Shown piece by piece: positions 9,141 to 18,674 of a stretch of DNA of 64,000 nucleotides. Positions within the stretch are counted from its first letter, which is position 1, and each line of letters starts with the position of its first letter. Source of the DNA: Microbacteriaceae bacterium (GTDB lineage: Bacteria; Actinomycetota; Actinomycetes; Actinomycetales; Microbacteriaceae); NCBI GenBank assembly GCA_019639055.1, contig JAHBSP010000005.1:62001-126000 (forward strand). The letters are read 5' to 3'. Position numbers and translations under genes: made by a program. The notes below the pieces were generated by a model. The model had not been told where the DNA came from. It was given only the letters and a program-made list of their open reading frames with translations, and did no database searches.

Positions 9141-9434
9141 ATGGCTACTGATTACGACGCACCAAGAAAAAACGACGACGACACCGAATCTATCGAGGCT
9201 TTAAAGGAGCGTGTGCCGGATCAACTTTCTTCAGTGATTGATGCTGAGGAACCTGATTCTGGCGGGGATTATGACCTGCCCGGCTCCGATCTTTCCTCAC
9301 TGGAATTGGATGTGGTTGTACTTCCTCCGCAGGATGACGAGTTCACCTGCACCAACTGTTTCTTGGTATTCCACAAATCCCAACTGGATCATGAAGGAAA
9401 ATACGGTCCAGTTTGTAAGGATTGCTCCAACTAA
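9141..9434 (+). CDS. DUF4193 domain-containing protein
   Basis: A 97-residue acidic protein. MATDYDAPRKNDDDTESIE, LPGSDLSSLELDVVVLPPQ and DEFTCTNCFLVFHKSQLDHE identify DUF4193, a small actinobacterial family with a C-terminal Cys4 knuckle (CTNC and CKDC). Its function is unknown; the conserved cysteines suggest zinc binding. The ATG start follows AAGGA (9132-9136). The open frame extends about 80 codons further upstream, but that part is not family-like and crosses the sepH start region. A strong hairpin terminator follows. Confidence 0.85.
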   Translation: MATDYDAPRKNDDDTESIEALKERVPDQLSSVIDAEEPDSGGDYDLPGSDLSSLELDVVVLPPQDDEFTCTNCFLVFHKSQLDHEGKYGPVCKDCSN

Positions 9435-9449
9435 ATAAAAACTTAATCT

Positions 9450-9488
9450 GAAAGCCCGAGTGAAGCTATAAGCTCCTTTCGGGCTTTC
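9450..9488. terminator. bidirectional intrinsic terminator
   Basis: A 10-bp perfect stem pairs GAAAGCCCGA (9450-9459) with TCGGGCTTTC (9479-9488) around a 19-nt loop. It lies between the DUF4193 gene and the convergent DUF3093 gene and can serve both strands. It also overlaps the displaced last codons of the DUF3093 gene (see that entry). Confidence 0.65.
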
Positions 9489-9518
9489 TGGCTGACACCA
9501 ACCAGTAGGGGGTCGTGG

Positions 9519-9917
9519 TCACGCTCTGTCATCGATTACGATTTTTGTGACTGGGTCGATGCCGCCACGAATACCAAACCAGGCATTCGGATCAGATTTT
9601 GGTCCGCGTTCTTCCCAAGCACTGTGCCCTCGGTAAATTGTTGCTTCACCTAAATACTTCGTAGGAATCTGGGCTCTTCCAACCTGTAAGACTCCGTTGC
9701 TTACAGAGATTTTTGGAGACACAAACCAGAAGAATGCAATAAACACCAACGAAAGCGCCAATCCAATCACCAAACCAACCCACATGTTAAGGAAGTAGAA
9801 AAGCACTGAAACTGCAGGAGCCAGAAGCAGAATCGCTAGCAGTGCTGAAATTGGGGGATACTGTCGCTCGTTAAAGTTATGCACAACATCTATTTCAACA
9901 CGAAAACAGTTATGCAT
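9519..9917 (-). CDS. DUF3093 domain-containing membrane protein, C-terminus frameshifted
   Basis: A protein of about 132 residues with two membrane helices (about 28-68) followed by the DUF3093 soluble part (NGVLQVGRAQIPTKYLGEA, NAWFGIRGGIDPVTKIVIDD). DUF3093 proteins normally continue into a TPYWLVSTRxP tail. Here the frame ends at VIDDRA, but the missing tail is readable in another frame at 9522-9466 as VTTTPYWLVSARKPERSL followed by TAG. A one-base loss near 9520-9530 would explain this. The start is uncertain: ATG 9917 has AAAAGGG upstream, while GTG 9884 gives the family-like N-terminus (M)HNFNERQYPP. It is divergent from dut. Function unknown. Confidence 0.7.
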   Translation of the reverse strand: MHNCFRVEIDVVHNFNERQYPPISALLAILLLAPAVSVLFYFLNMWVGLVIGLALSLVFIAFFWFVSPKISVSNGVLQVGRAQIPTKYLGEATIYRGHSAWEERGPKSDPNAWFGIRGGIDPVTKIVIDDRA

Positions 9918-9923
9918 TACCCT
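9918..9923 (+). promoter_or_regulatory. -10 element of a probable leaderless dut transcript
   Basis: TACCCT is followed by 7 nt and then GTG 9931, the predicted dut start. No Shine-Dalgarno sequence is present. The same spacing recurs before many genes in this window, so this is likely a promoter whose transcript begins at or next to the start codon. Confidence 0.45.
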
Positions 9924-9930
9924 TTTGAGA

Positions 9931-10371
9931 GTGAGTAATAGCCCAGAAGTTTTATTTGTCGGTAAAGAAGCACCTAAGTATGCCCTCCCCGGGGACGCCG
10001 GTGCGGATTTAAAATGCACGGAAGCTTTTACCCTAGCTCCAGGAGAGAGGAAGCTAATTGGCACTGGTTTGCACATAGCGCTACCTGATGGGTACTTAGC
10101 GTTTGTTGTGCCCAGGAGTGGCCTTGCAATAAAACATGGAATTAGCATCGTGAATTCTCCGGGGACCATTGATGCTGGCTATCGCGGAGAAATTATGGTT
10201 CCTTTGTGGAACACTGATACCGCTAACAGCTTCTCGGCTGAGGTGGGCGATAGAATTGCTCAGCTTATAATTTTGCCTGTGCAGCAGGCTGCATTTGTTC
10301 AAGTGCAGAAACTTCCAGATAGTGATCGAGGCACTGGCGGTTTCGGTTCTACCGGGGTAAAACCTAACTAG
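9931..10371 (+). CDS. dut: dUTP diphosphatase (dUTPase)
   Basis: A 146-residue trimeric dUTPase with the five family motifs: PGDAGADL (motif 1), PRSGLAIKHGI (2), GTIDAGYRGEI (3), GDRIAQLII (4), and the C-terminal P-loop-like RGTGGFGSTG (5). It hydrolyses dUTP to dUMP, lowering uracil in DNA and feeding thymidylate synthesis. I start at GTG 9931, seven bases after TACCCT; TTG 9925 would add two residues. It precedes DUF3710, a standard actinobacterial arrangement. Confidence 0.92.
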   Translation: MSNSPEVLFVGKEAPKYALPGDAGADLKCTEAFTLAPGERKLIGTGLHIALPDGYLAFVVPRSGLAIKHGISIVNSPGTIDAGYRGEIMVPLWNTDTANSFSAEVGDRIAQLIILPVQQAAFVQVQKLPDSDRGTGGFGSTGVKPN

Positions 10372-10391
10372 AACTCCAAGGAAAAAATAGA

Positions 10392-10979
10392 ATGTCAGAT
10401 TCATCAGCAAACTTTTCTGCAAAGTCGGCTCCAATCAACCGCGAGAATGCGGGGCCTTTTGACTCCAGCGAAATTACTGGAGCGAGGCCATACATTGACT
10501 TGGGGTCTTTGAAGATTCTTCCACGCCCAGATTTACAGCTTCGCCTCGAAGTAGAGGAGCAATCTAAGCGCGTTGTTGCAGTGACTTTGGAATTACACGG
10601 ATCAACCCTGCAAGTACAGGCATTTGCTGCACCACGCACAGGCGGTCTTTGGCACGAAATACGCATTCAACTTGCCGAGCAAATCAAATCACAGGGCGGA
10701 ACGGCACAAAACGCTATCGGATCTTTCGGTTCAGAACTAGTGGCTCAGGTTATAGTCACCACCCCTGAGGGGCAAAAACCTAATGAGGTGCGGTTTATTG
10801 GTGTGGATGGCCCTCGCTGGTTCCTGCGTGGCGTTATCAGCGGTAAAGCGCTTAGTGATGACGATGCGATGCGTGAAATTAGTGATCTTTTCCGCAGTAT
10901 TGTCGTTGTGCGCGGGCAAATTCCGCTACCACCGAGAGAGTTACTTCCACTGCATGTACCTGGCGCTCCCGGAGCTTAA
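10392..10979 (+). CDS. DUF3710 domain-containing protein
   Basis: A 195-residue soluble protein matching the actinobacterial DUF3710 family: YIDLGSLKI near 35, LQVQAFAAPRTGGLWHEIR in the middle, then RFIGVDGPRWFLRGVISG, and RGQIPLPPRELLPLHVP near the end. The function is unknown. ATG follows AAGGA by 8 nt. It sits between dut and the DUF3159 gene, 3 bases from the latter, so the three are probably one transcript. Confidence 0.85.
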   Translation: MSDSSANFSAKSAPINRENAGPFDSSEITGARPYIDLGSLKILPRPDLQLRLEVEEQSKRVVAVTLELHGSTLQVQAFAAPRTGGLWHEIRIQLAEQIKSQGGTAQNAIGSFGSELVAQVIVTTPEGQKPNEVRFIGVDGPRWFLRGVISGKALSDDDAMREISDLFRSIVVVRGQIPLPPRELLPLHVPGAPGA

Positions 10980-10982
10980 AGG

Positions 10983-11741
10983 TTGAGAAATACTTCTGAG
11001 CCGGAAAAAGAACCGGAGAAAACAACAACCGACCAAGCAGATGCGGATGTTCGTGCCGCTTTACAAAAATCTGCCGGAAAAACCGCGGTTGGCAAAGCGG
11101 CGGTAGCAGAAACCGCTAGGGATGCCATAACTGCAGCGACCGGAGGTTGGCGCGCACAGATTGAAGCGGTAGTTCCGAGCATCCTTTTTATTGTTTCTTT
11201 GGTGATCACCGGTGAAGTTAATCTTTCAGTGATTGCGCCGATTGGTTTTTCGGTGCTGGCTATTTTGCTCAGATTTATTCAGAAACAGGATGTTACCGCA
11301 TCCTTTGGCGGACTCATTGGTGTTCTAGTGGCTGCAGGACTCTCGCTTTGGAGCGGTCAAGGCAAAAATTATTTCGTTGTGGGCCTTTGGACAAGCGCAA
11401 TCTTCGCTGTGGTGTTTCTGATTTCTATGCTGGTTAAGCGCCCAATAGCGGGCGTAATCGTGAACCTGCTTGCTGACAAACCAGAAGAAGAAAGTGCGGA
11501 TGATGTTCCCTGGTTCAAAGACAGAGTCAAGTTTCGTAAGGCACTTTTAGTGACTGCAGTCTGGGTTGCAATGTTTATTTTGCGTCTCTCTGTGCAGCTT
11601 CCGCTCTACCTTTCTGGGGAAGAAGTAGCGCTAGGTATCTGGCGACTTGCTCTAGGCATCCCAGTATTTATTCCGGTTGTTTTATTCAGCTGGGTCGTGC
11701 TCCGTAGTTGGGTAGAAAGTGCTAGGATAAAATTATCTTGA
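10983..11741 (+). CDS. DUF3159 domain-containing membrane protein
   Basis: A 252-residue protein with a charged cytoplasmic N-terminus, then several hydrophobic segments (about 60-78, 80-95, 105-120, 128-148, 188-205, 220-245). TGGWRAQIEAVVPSILFIV and the late LRLSVQLPLYL region fit the actinobacterial DUF3159 family. It is a predicted integral membrane protein of unknown function. The start is TTG 10983, three bases after the preceding stop. Its stop codon lies inside the 24-bp palindrome upstream of acnA. Confidence 0.82.
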   Translation: MRNTSEPEKEPEKTTTDQADADVRAALQKSAGKTAVGKAAVAETARDAITAATGGWRAQIEAVVPSILFIVSLVITGEVNLSVIAPIGFSVLAILLRFIQKQDVTASFGGLIGVLVAAGLSLWSGQGKNYFVVGLWTSAIFAVVFLISMLVKRPIAGVIVNLLADKPEEESADDVPWFKDRVKFRKALLVTAVWVAMFILRLSVQLPLYLSGEEVALGIWRLALGIPVFIPVVLFSWVVLRSWVESARIKLS

Positions 11742-11754
11742 TATCAAGATAATT
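11731..11754. promoter_or_regulatory. perfect 24-bp palindrome, candidate operator upstream of acnA
   Basis: The half-site AATTATCTTGAT is followed immediately by its exact reverse complement, giving an uninterrupted 24-bp dyad. It overlaps the DUF3159 stop codon and ends 65 bases before the acnA start. The core TCTTGATATCAAGA resembles operators of dimeric MarR-type repressors. It has no T-run and no loop, so a terminator is unlikely. It probably controls acnA-dxs; the regulator is not identifiable from this window. Confidence 0.55.
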
Positions 11755-11819
11755 AGCAGAGGTTTCAGAGATTGAATTGCTAACATGAAACCTAGAGTTC
11801 AAGTAATAAGGAGTTAGCT

Positions 11820-14588
11820 ATGTCTAAAGTGAACAGCTTCTCAGCCCGTAGTAGTTTTTCTGTAAACGGTAAAGAATACGAATACTACAAGCTAGACACA
11901 GTCAAAGGTCACGACAAACTGCCATACAGTCTTAAAGTTTTGCTCGAAAACCTACTGCGCACTGAAGACGGTGCCAACGTAACTGCTGAGCACATCAAAG
12001 CACTGGGTGCTTGGGACCCTTACTCTGAGCCTGAAACTGAAATTCAGTTCACTCCAGCCCGTGTAATTATGCAGGACTTTACCGGTGTTCCCTGCGTAGT
12101 TGACCTTGCAACCATGCGCGAGGCAGTAGCTGATCTCGGTGGAGACCCAAACACAATCAATCCACTTTCACCCGCTGAACTTGTGATTGACCACTCGGTT
12201 ATTTCCGACCTTTATGGAACTCCAGATGCTTTCGAACGCAACGTAGAAATCGAATACGAGCGTAACGGTGAACGCTATCGCTTCCTGCGCTGGGGACAGA
12301 CAGCCTTTGATAACTTCAAAGTAGTTCCACCTGGAACCGGTATTGTGCACCAGGTAAACATTGAATATCTAGCACGCGTGGTCTTTTCCAAAGATGCAGA
12401 CGGTAAAACTGTTGCATACCCAGACACCTGTGTTGGTACTGACTCCCACACCACTATGGTCAATGGCCTCGGTGTGCTCGGTTGGGGTGTTGGCGGTATT
12501 GAAGCCGAAGCTGCCATGCTTGGCCAGCCAGTATCAATGCTTATTCCGCGTGTGGTTGGATTCAAACTTTCGGGAGATATCCCAACCGGTGTAACCGCAA
12601 CTGACGTTGTGCTGACCATTACCCAGATGCTTCGCAAGCACGGAGTTGTTGGCAAATTTGTTGAGTTCTATGGCTCCGGTGTGGCTGCTGTTTCGCTAGC
12701 AAACCGCGCCACAATCGGAAACATGAGCCCAGAGTTTGGTTCAACCGCAGCAATCTTCCCAATTGACGATGTCACACTCGATTACCTGCGACTGACTAAC
12801 CGCTCAGAAGACCAGATAGCACTTGTCGAGCAGTACGCAAAGCTACAGGGGCTATGGCACGATCCAAAGCACGAACCAAGCTACAGCGAATACCTAGAAC
12901 TAGACCTATCAACAGTTGTTCCATCAATCGCCGGTCCAAAGCGCCCACAAGACCGTATTGAGCTAAACCATGCAAAGGCTAAGTTCCGTACCGATCTGAA
13001 AGACTATGCATCAGTTTCGATAGTTGACAACAGTCTGTTGGATTCATTCCCAGCATCCGACCCTCCAGGAATCACAGCTGAGGACGACCAGCCGATCTAC
13101 AATCATCCGGTACACGTTTCTTACAACGGCGAAGAGTTCGATATTTCTCACGGTGCAGTAACTATTGCTTCAATTACCTCCTGCACCAACACTTCGAACC
13201 CTTCGGTGATGCTCGCGGCAGGTTTGCTTGCCAAGAAAGCGGCAGAAAAGGGACTGAAGTCAAAGCCTTGGGTAAAGACAACACTTGCCCCAGGGTCTAA
13301 GGTCGTTACCGACTACTACGACAAGTCAGGACTCACCCAGCACCTTGAAGCACTCGGCTTCTACCTTGCCGGATACGGTTGCATGACCTGTATCGGTAAC
13401 TCTGGTCCACTACCTGAACCAATTTCTGAGGCAGTTCAGTCCAATGACTTGGCGGTTACTGCTGTGCTTTCAGGTAACCGTAACTTTGAGGGTCGTATTA
13501 ACCCCGATGTGAAGATGAACTACCTAGCTTCACCTCCACTGGTTATTGCGTACGCACTCGCCGGAACCATGGACTTTGACTTCGACCGTCAGCCACTCGG
13601 TAAGGGTAAAGACGGAAATGACGTCTTCCTCCGTGACATTTGGCCATCCACTCAGGAAGTGCAAGCAACAATTGATTCATCGATTGATGAGAGCATGTTC
13701 CAGAAACAGTATGCGGCTGTTTTCGACGGTGATGAGCGTTGGCAGTCACTAGACACACCAACCGGTGACACCTTCGAATGGGACGAGGATTCCACCTATG
13801 CTCGTAAGGCTCCATACTTTGACGGCATGCCGTTAGAGCCGCAGCCTGTTGTAGACATTCACGGGGCTAGAGTATTGGCGAAGCTGGGTGACTCGGTTAC
13901 GACCGACCACATTTCACCAGCCGGCTCAATCAAGGCAGACAGCCCAGCGGGTAGATACCTGATGAGTAAGGGTGTGGAACGTAAAGACTTCAACTCCTAT
14001 GGTTCACGCCGCGGTAACCACGAAGTTATGATTCGTGGAACCTTCGCAAACATTCGCCTTCGCAACCAACTCCTTGAAAATGTTGAGGGTGGCTACACTC
14101 GTGACTTTACTAAGGCAGATGCGCCACAGGCATTCATTTACGATGCTTCCGAGGCATACATTGCTCAGGGAACACCACTTGTTGTTCTCGGCGGTAAGGA
14201 ATACGGTTCAGGATCGAGTCGTGACTGGGCAGCTAAGGGCACCAGCCTCTTAGGTGTGAAAGCGGTTATTGCGGAAAGCTTTGAGCGCATCCACCGTTCC
14301 AACCTGATTGGCATGGGCGTGGTTCCACTGCAGTTCCCAGAAGGCGAAACCGCAGACAGTCTTGGCCTTGACGGTACCGAAGTATTCGATATTGAAGGCA
14401 TCACCGAACTAAATGAGGGACGCACCCCTAAGACAGTGAAGGTCATTGCAAAGCCAACAGAGCACTCTCCAAAGGGCAAGCAAGACATTGTATTTGACGC
14501 TGTAGTTCGTATCGACACACCGGGTGAAGCTGACTATTACCGCAACGGAGGAATCCTCCAGTACGTGCTGAGGACGCTGGTTAAGTAA
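11820..14588 (+). CDS. acnA: aconitate hydratase A
   Basis: A 922-residue aconitase/IRP1-type enzyme that isomerises citrate to isocitrate in the TCA cycle using a 4Fe-4S cluster. Cluster ligands are visible as TSCTNTSN (about 455) and GCMTC (about 520). Other aconitase motifs are [22 protein letters not shown] and [15 protein letters not shown] near the C-terminal swivel domain. ATG 11820 follows AAGGAG. A single base separates it from dxs, so they are co-transcribed. Length is normal. Confidence 0.96.
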   Translation: MSKVNSFSARSSFSVNGKEYEYYKLDTVKGHDKLPYSLKVLLENLLRTEDGANVTAEHIKALGAWDPYSEPETEIQFTPARVIMQDFTGVPCVVDLATMREAVADLGGDPNTINPLSPAELVIDHSVISDLYGTPDAFERNVEIEYERNGERYRFLRWGQTAFDNFKVVPPGTGIVHQVNIEYLARVVFSKDADGKTVAYPDTCVGTDSHTTMVNGLGVLGWGVGGIEAEAAMLGQPVSMLIPRVVGFKLSGDIPTGVTATDVVLTITQMLRKHGVVGKFVEFYGSGVAAVSLANRATIGNMSPEFGSTAAIFPIDDVTLDYLRLTNRSEDQIALVEQYAKLQGLWHDPKHEPSYSEYLELDLSTVVPSIAGPKRPQDRIELNHAKAKFRTDLKDYASVSIVDNSLLDSFPASDPPGITAEDDQPIYNHPVHVSYNGEEFDISHGAVTIASITSCTNTSNPSVMLAAGLLAKKAAEKGLKSKPWVKTTLAPGSKVVTDYYDKSGLTQHLEALGFYLAGYGCMTCIGNSGPLPEPISEAVQSNDLAVTAVLSGNRNFEGRINPDVKMNYLASPPLVIAYALAGTMDFDFDRQPLGKGKDGNDVFLRDIWPSTQEVQATIDSSIDESMFQKQYAAVFDGDERWQSLDTPTGDTFEWDEDSTYARKAPYFDGMPLEPQPVVDIHGARVLAKLGDSVTTDHISPAGSIKADSPAGRYLMSKGVERKDFNSYGSRRGNHEVMIRGTFANIRLRNQLLENVEGGYTRDFTKADAPQAFIYDASEAYIAQGTPLVVLGGKEYGSGSSRDWAAKGTSLLGVKAVIAESFERIHRSNLIGMGVVPLQFPEGETADSLGLDGTEVFDIEGITELNEGRTPKTVKVIAKPTEHSPKGKQDIVFDAVVRIDTPGEADYYRNGGILQYVLRTLVK

Positions 14589-14589
14589 C

Positions 14590-16524
14590 TTGAGCATCCT
14601 CGACCGGATATCTAATCCTCGGGATCTGGATGGGCTTACAAATGAAGAGCTCGTCCAGCTTTCCGATGAAATCAGAAAATATCTGGTTGAAACAGTTGCA
14701 AAAACAGGAGGTCACTTAGGTCCTAACCTTGGCGTGGTTGAACTTACGTTAGCGATACACCGAATCTTCGATTCACCGAGTGATCCGATCATTTTCGACA
14801 CTGGACATCAGAGCTACGTACATAAGCTACTCACAGGTAGAAAAGATTTGAGCACAATCCGTCAAAAAGACGGGTTAGCCGGATACCCGCAACGCTCTGA
14901 AAGCGAGCACGATATTGTCGAATCCAGTCACGCATCCGCCTCGCTTTCATGGGCCGATGGAATAGCGCGTGCCCTGCACTTGGCTGGTGAAAGTGAGCGC
15001 ACTGTTGTTGCAGTTGTTGGTGACGGGGCACTCACCGGTGGAATGACCTGGGAGGCTTTTAACAGCATCAGTGAGCAGGATAAATCGAGACTCGTGATTG
15101 TAGTAAATGACAATGGTCGTAGTTATGCACCAACTATTGGTGGTCTTGCCAGAACATTCAACGAAATGCGTACAAAAAGCGGTTACCGCAAGGCTTATTT
15201 ACGCACCAAGAAACTGGCCTCGAAGTTTGGTCGATTTGGGCAACGAGTTTACGAGGCCGGACACGCAGCTGGTAATGCGTTCTTCACATCATCTGCTCCT
15301 AAAGGAATTCACCCCAGCCTTGGAATCAAGTACATCGGGCCAATTCCTGGCCATGACATTGAAGCTTTAGAACAGGCCCTTCGGCAGGCAAAGGATTATG
15401 GACATCCGGTAATTGTGCATGTCGTCACCGAGAAGGGGCGTGGTTTTAAACCAGCACTTGAAGACACTGCCGACCAGTTCCACGCGATTGGGCGAATCGA
15501 TCCGGAAACCGGTGTGAAACTGGATAAAGAGGATTCAATTTCTTGGACTGAAGCATTCGGCAACGAACTTCTAGAGATTGCTGGTGAGAACGAGCAGGTG
15601 GTTGGTATTACAGCCGCGATGCTGCAACCCGTGGGGATGAAGCAGCTTCAGCAACATTATCCGAAGCGAGTTTTTGATGTTGGTATTGCTGAACAGCACG
15701 CAGTAACCATGGCTGCCGGTATGGCTTATGTTGGGCTCCACCCGGTAGTAGCAATTTATTCAACATTTATGAATCGCGCGGTAGACCAGGTAATTATGGA
15801 TGTCGCACTTCACAAGGCAGGCGTGACTTTTGTGCTTGACCGCAGCGGTGTTACCGGCCCGGACGGCCCTAGCCATCACGGTGTTTGGGATCTCTCAATT
15901 TTCCAAGCGGTTCCAGGAATAAGAATTGCAGCACCCAGAGACGCTGATTCGCTCCGTGAGGAGTTAAGAGAAGCAATTGCGGTAAATGATGCACCGACCA
16001 TGATTCGCTTCCCTAAAGGCGCTGTGGGGGCGAAAATTGAGGCAATTAGGCGGACAGATGACGGTGTAGACATCCTGAAAATGGCCGCGCACCAAGATGT
16101 ACTGATTGTTGCCGTCGGCACTATGGCAGAAGTTGGTTTGAAAGTTGTCGCGCTTTTGGAAGCGCAGGGGATTGGCGCATCCGTTATTGATCCTCGCTGG
16201 GTAATTCCAGTAGCTGATTCGATCGTTGAATTATCTCGCAATCACCGAATTGTGGCAGTTATTGAAGACGGAATCAAGGTTGGGGGTATTGGAACCTCAA
16301 TCAGGCAGAAGCTTCGAGCTGCAGGCGTCGATACCGCTGTTGATGAGATTGGACTTCCTGGCGAGTTTTTGGCTCACGCCAGCCGTTCCCAGATTCTGGA
16401 AGAGGTTGGACTAACTCCTCGCCAAATCGCCCTCGACCTTACCGCATCTGTTATGGGCAAAAAAGTTCCGGTAGCGAGGCCGCTACCGGAAACTTCAGTT
16501 GATGTCTCAAGCGATATTAACTAA
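14590..16524 (+). CDS. dxs: 1-deoxy-D-xylulose-5-phosphate synthase
   Basis: A 644-residue thiamine-diphosphate enzyme condensing pyruvate and glyceraldehyde 3-phosphate, the first step of the MEP isoprenoid pathway. Motifs include DTGHQSYVHKLLTGR, GDGALTGGMTWEAF with VVNDNGRSYAPTIGGL (ThDP/Mg site), AEQHAVTMAAGMA, YSTFMNRAVDQV, and DRSGVTGPDGPSHHG. The TTG start is 1 base after the acnA stop with no clear ribosome site, so translation is probably coupled. The stop codon lies in a hairpin arm shared with the convergent fadB gene. Confidence 0.95.
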   Translation: MSILDRISNPRDLDGLTNEELVQLSDEIRKYLVETVAKTGGHLGPNLGVVELTLAIHRIFDSPSDPIIFDTGHQSYVHKLLTGRKDLSTIRQKDGLAGYPQRSESEHDIVESSHASASLSWADGIARALHLAGESERTVVAVVGDGALTGGMTWEAFNSISEQDKSRLVIVVNDNGRSYAPTIGGLARTFNEMRTKSGYRKAYLRTKKLASKFGRFGQRVYEAGHAAGNAFFTSSAPKGIHPSLGIKYIGPIPGHDIEALEQALRQAKDYGHPVIVHVVTEKGRGFKPALEDTADQFHAIGRIDPETGVKLDKEDSISWTEAFGNELLEIAGENEQVVGITAAMLQPVGMKQLQQHYPKRVFDVGIAEQHAVTMAAGMAYVGLHPVVAIYSTFMNRAVDQVIMDVALHKAGVTFVLDRSGVTGPDGPSHHGVWDLSIFQAVPGIRIAAPRDADSLREELREAIAVNDAPTMIRFPKGAVGAKIEAIRRTDDGVDILKMAAHQDVLIVAVGTMAEVGLKVVALLEAQGIGASVIDPRWVIPVADSIVELSRNHRIVAVIEDGIKVGGIGTSIRQKLRAAGVDTAVDEIGLPGEFLAHASRSQILEEVGLTPRQIALDLTASVMGKKVPVARPLPETSVDVSSDIN

Positions 16525-16538
16525 AATCTTTAGTTAAT
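16516..16538. terminator. palindromic stem carrying both stop codons of dxs and fadB
   Basis: A perfect 10-bp AT-rich stem, ATTAACTAAA (16516-16525) with its complement (16529-16538), closes a 3-nt loop. The dxs stop (16522-16524) is in the left arm and the fadB stop (16530-16532, minus) in the right arm. Because of the symmetry both proteins end in Ile-Asn. A weak bidirectional terminator is possible; the stem is AT-rich, so this is tentative. Confidence 0.4.
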
Positions 16539-18666
16539 TCCCCTAATTGGTGGGTTGTGGAAGGTTGCACCGTTTACTCGTTCGGATGCGCCAACCCGGT
16601 CAAGGTATGGAGTAATACCGCCATCAATGAATGGATATCCTGCGCCAAGAATTAGACTCAAGTCCACGTCCTCAGCGGCCTGCGTTACCCCCTCATCAAG
16701 CATGAGTTTGATTTCTTTAGCAAGTTCATCCTCAACTCTGGCAAGAATCTCAGCGCCAGTCATCGGTGTGTTTCCAAGCTTAAGCGCTGCTTTAGCTTCT
16801 TTTGACCAGTCCACAACCTTGCCGTGTTTGTCTTTCTCCACCACGTTCTTCAAAGATGCTAGTGTGTGGAGGTTCTCAGACGCATAGAAACGTTCTGGGA
16901 AGTGCCGAACCATAGTGTCTTGCACATGCGCGGCCACAGCCCACCCAACTAGGTCAATTAGTTCAAATGGCCCCATCGGTAGTCCGAGCGGAGCGAGTGA
17001 AGTTTCAACTACCGGAATTGGAGTACCGAGATCTGCTGCACGGGCTGCTTCACCCATAACTTTGGCAAGTAGTCGGTTGACAATAAACCCTGGCGCGTCC
17101 ATAGAAAAGACCGCGGTCTTCTTCAGTGCGCGAGCGGTGGCAAAAGCTGTAGCAAGTGCCACGTCATTTGTTTTTTCAGCCTTCACAACTTCCACTAGTG
17201 GCATTACCGCTACCGGGTTGAAGAAGTGGAAACCGACGACTCTTTCCGGGTGCTTCATTCCTGAAGCGATCTCAGTTACCGAAAGTGAGGAGGTGTTTGT
17301 TGCGATAATTGCGGGCTCGCTCAGATGCGGTTCAACCTCAGCAAATACCTGCTGCTTAACCTTGGTGTCCTCAAATACGGCCTCAATTACCCAGTCACAG
17401 CCTGCAAAGTCTGCTTTATCTGTGGTGCCGGAGACTAGGGAAGTGAAGCGGTTGAAGTCATCCTGATTGATCCTGCCCTTTTCAAGTAGCTTGCCCAGTT
17501 CCTCGCGAATGTAAGCGAGACCTTTATCGACTCTTTCCTGATCTAGGTCAGTGATGATTACTGGCACTTGAAGTCTGCGCACGAAAAGGAGTGCAAACTG
17601 ACTGGCCATGAGGCCGGCACCGATGATACCAACACGAGTAACTGGCTGAGCCAGTTCCTTGCCGGGGTCGCCAGCTGGTCGCTTTGCACGTTTCTGAACT
17701 AGATCGAAAGCGTAAAGGCTGGCAGCGAATTGGTCACCCGCGATAAGTTCCGGACAGAACATCATCTTCGCGCTCAAAACCTTGAGCCTTAGTGCCCTTC
17801 TTCGATGCCGCAATCAAATCGAGGGCTGCATAAGGAGACTTTGCTACCTTGCCAATTTTGCCCTCTAAGGACTTGCGAGCGATATTGATTGCAATATCCC
17901 ATTTAGCTAGTTTTTCAACGCTACCGGGCTCATTAGGTCGCTTTACCTTGACCTTGCCACTGATCACGGTATCTGCCCACTTGAGTGAATCCTCAAGGAA
18001 GCGAGCGGGTGAGAACATCACATCCGCAATTCCGAGTGAAAGCGCGTCCGCTGGCTTTAGCATCCGGTTCTGCTTGAGCGGGTTCTCAATAATCACCTTG
18101 AGTGCGTTCTCAATACCGATCAGATTGGGGAGTAGGTATGCGCCACCCCAGCCGGGAATAATACCGAGAAATACTTCAGGTAGTGCAATCGCTGCAGCTG
18201 ATGAATCAATTGTGCGGTAGTTCGAGTTGAGCGCAATCTCAAGGCCACCACCAAGTGCTAAACCGTTAATAAAACAGAATGATGGCACGCCTAAATCATC
18301 AAGTTTTCCGAAAACGTAGTGACCAAGTTGTGCGATTTGCTTTGCCTGATCTTTAGTTTTCAGGTTCTGAATTTGGCTAAGGTCAGCACCTGCAGCGAGG
18401 ATAAATGGTTTTCCTGTAATACCTACACCGGCAATTTCACCTGCTTTCGCACGCTTTTTTAGCTGGTCAAGAACCTCACCAAGTTGAATCATGGTTGCAG
18501 GGCCGAGCGTGTTAGGACGGTTGTGATCGCGATCATTGTCAAGGGTAATTAGTGCAAAATTCTTACCGCTTGGTAGCTTCACATCACGCACTCGTGAGTA
18601 GGTTATAACGTCCTCATTGGTTGATTCAGCAAGGGCTTTGAAATCGATTTTGTCGTAGTTACTCAT
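16530..18666 (-). pseudogene. fadB: fatty acid oxidation complex alpha subunit (enoyl-CoA hydratase / 3-hydroxyacyl-CoA dehydrogenase), split by one frameshift
   Basis: Two overlapping frames make one multifunctional protein of about 711 residues. The upstream frame (18666-17734) is the crotonase domain (LALGGGLEIALNSNYR, LPEVFLGIIPGWGGAYLLP). The downstream frame (to 16530) is the 3-hydroxyacyl-CoA dehydrogenase (GIIGAGLMASQFALLFVRR, HFFNPVAVMPLVEVV, DAPGFIVNRLL). The first frame runs off-family as DDVLSGTYRG; dropping one base at 17750-17754 (TCCGG to TCGG) gives DDVLSELIAGDQFAAS, exactly the family join. No slippery site or ribosome-site stimulator is seen. This is either a one-base consensus error or a recent null mutation. 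It lies downstream of fadA in the same direction, and both would act in beta-oxidation. Confidence 0.82.
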
Positions 18667-18674
18667 TTATCTTC

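Noticed and set aside
16915-17466. 183-codon plus-strand frame opposite fadB
   Set aside because: Ser/Thr/Ala-rich shadow of the dehydrogenase domain.
17745-17760. Programmed +1 frameshift in fadB
   Set aside because: No slow codon or stop at the shift point, no upstream ribosome-like stimulator, and relatives encode the protein in one frame.
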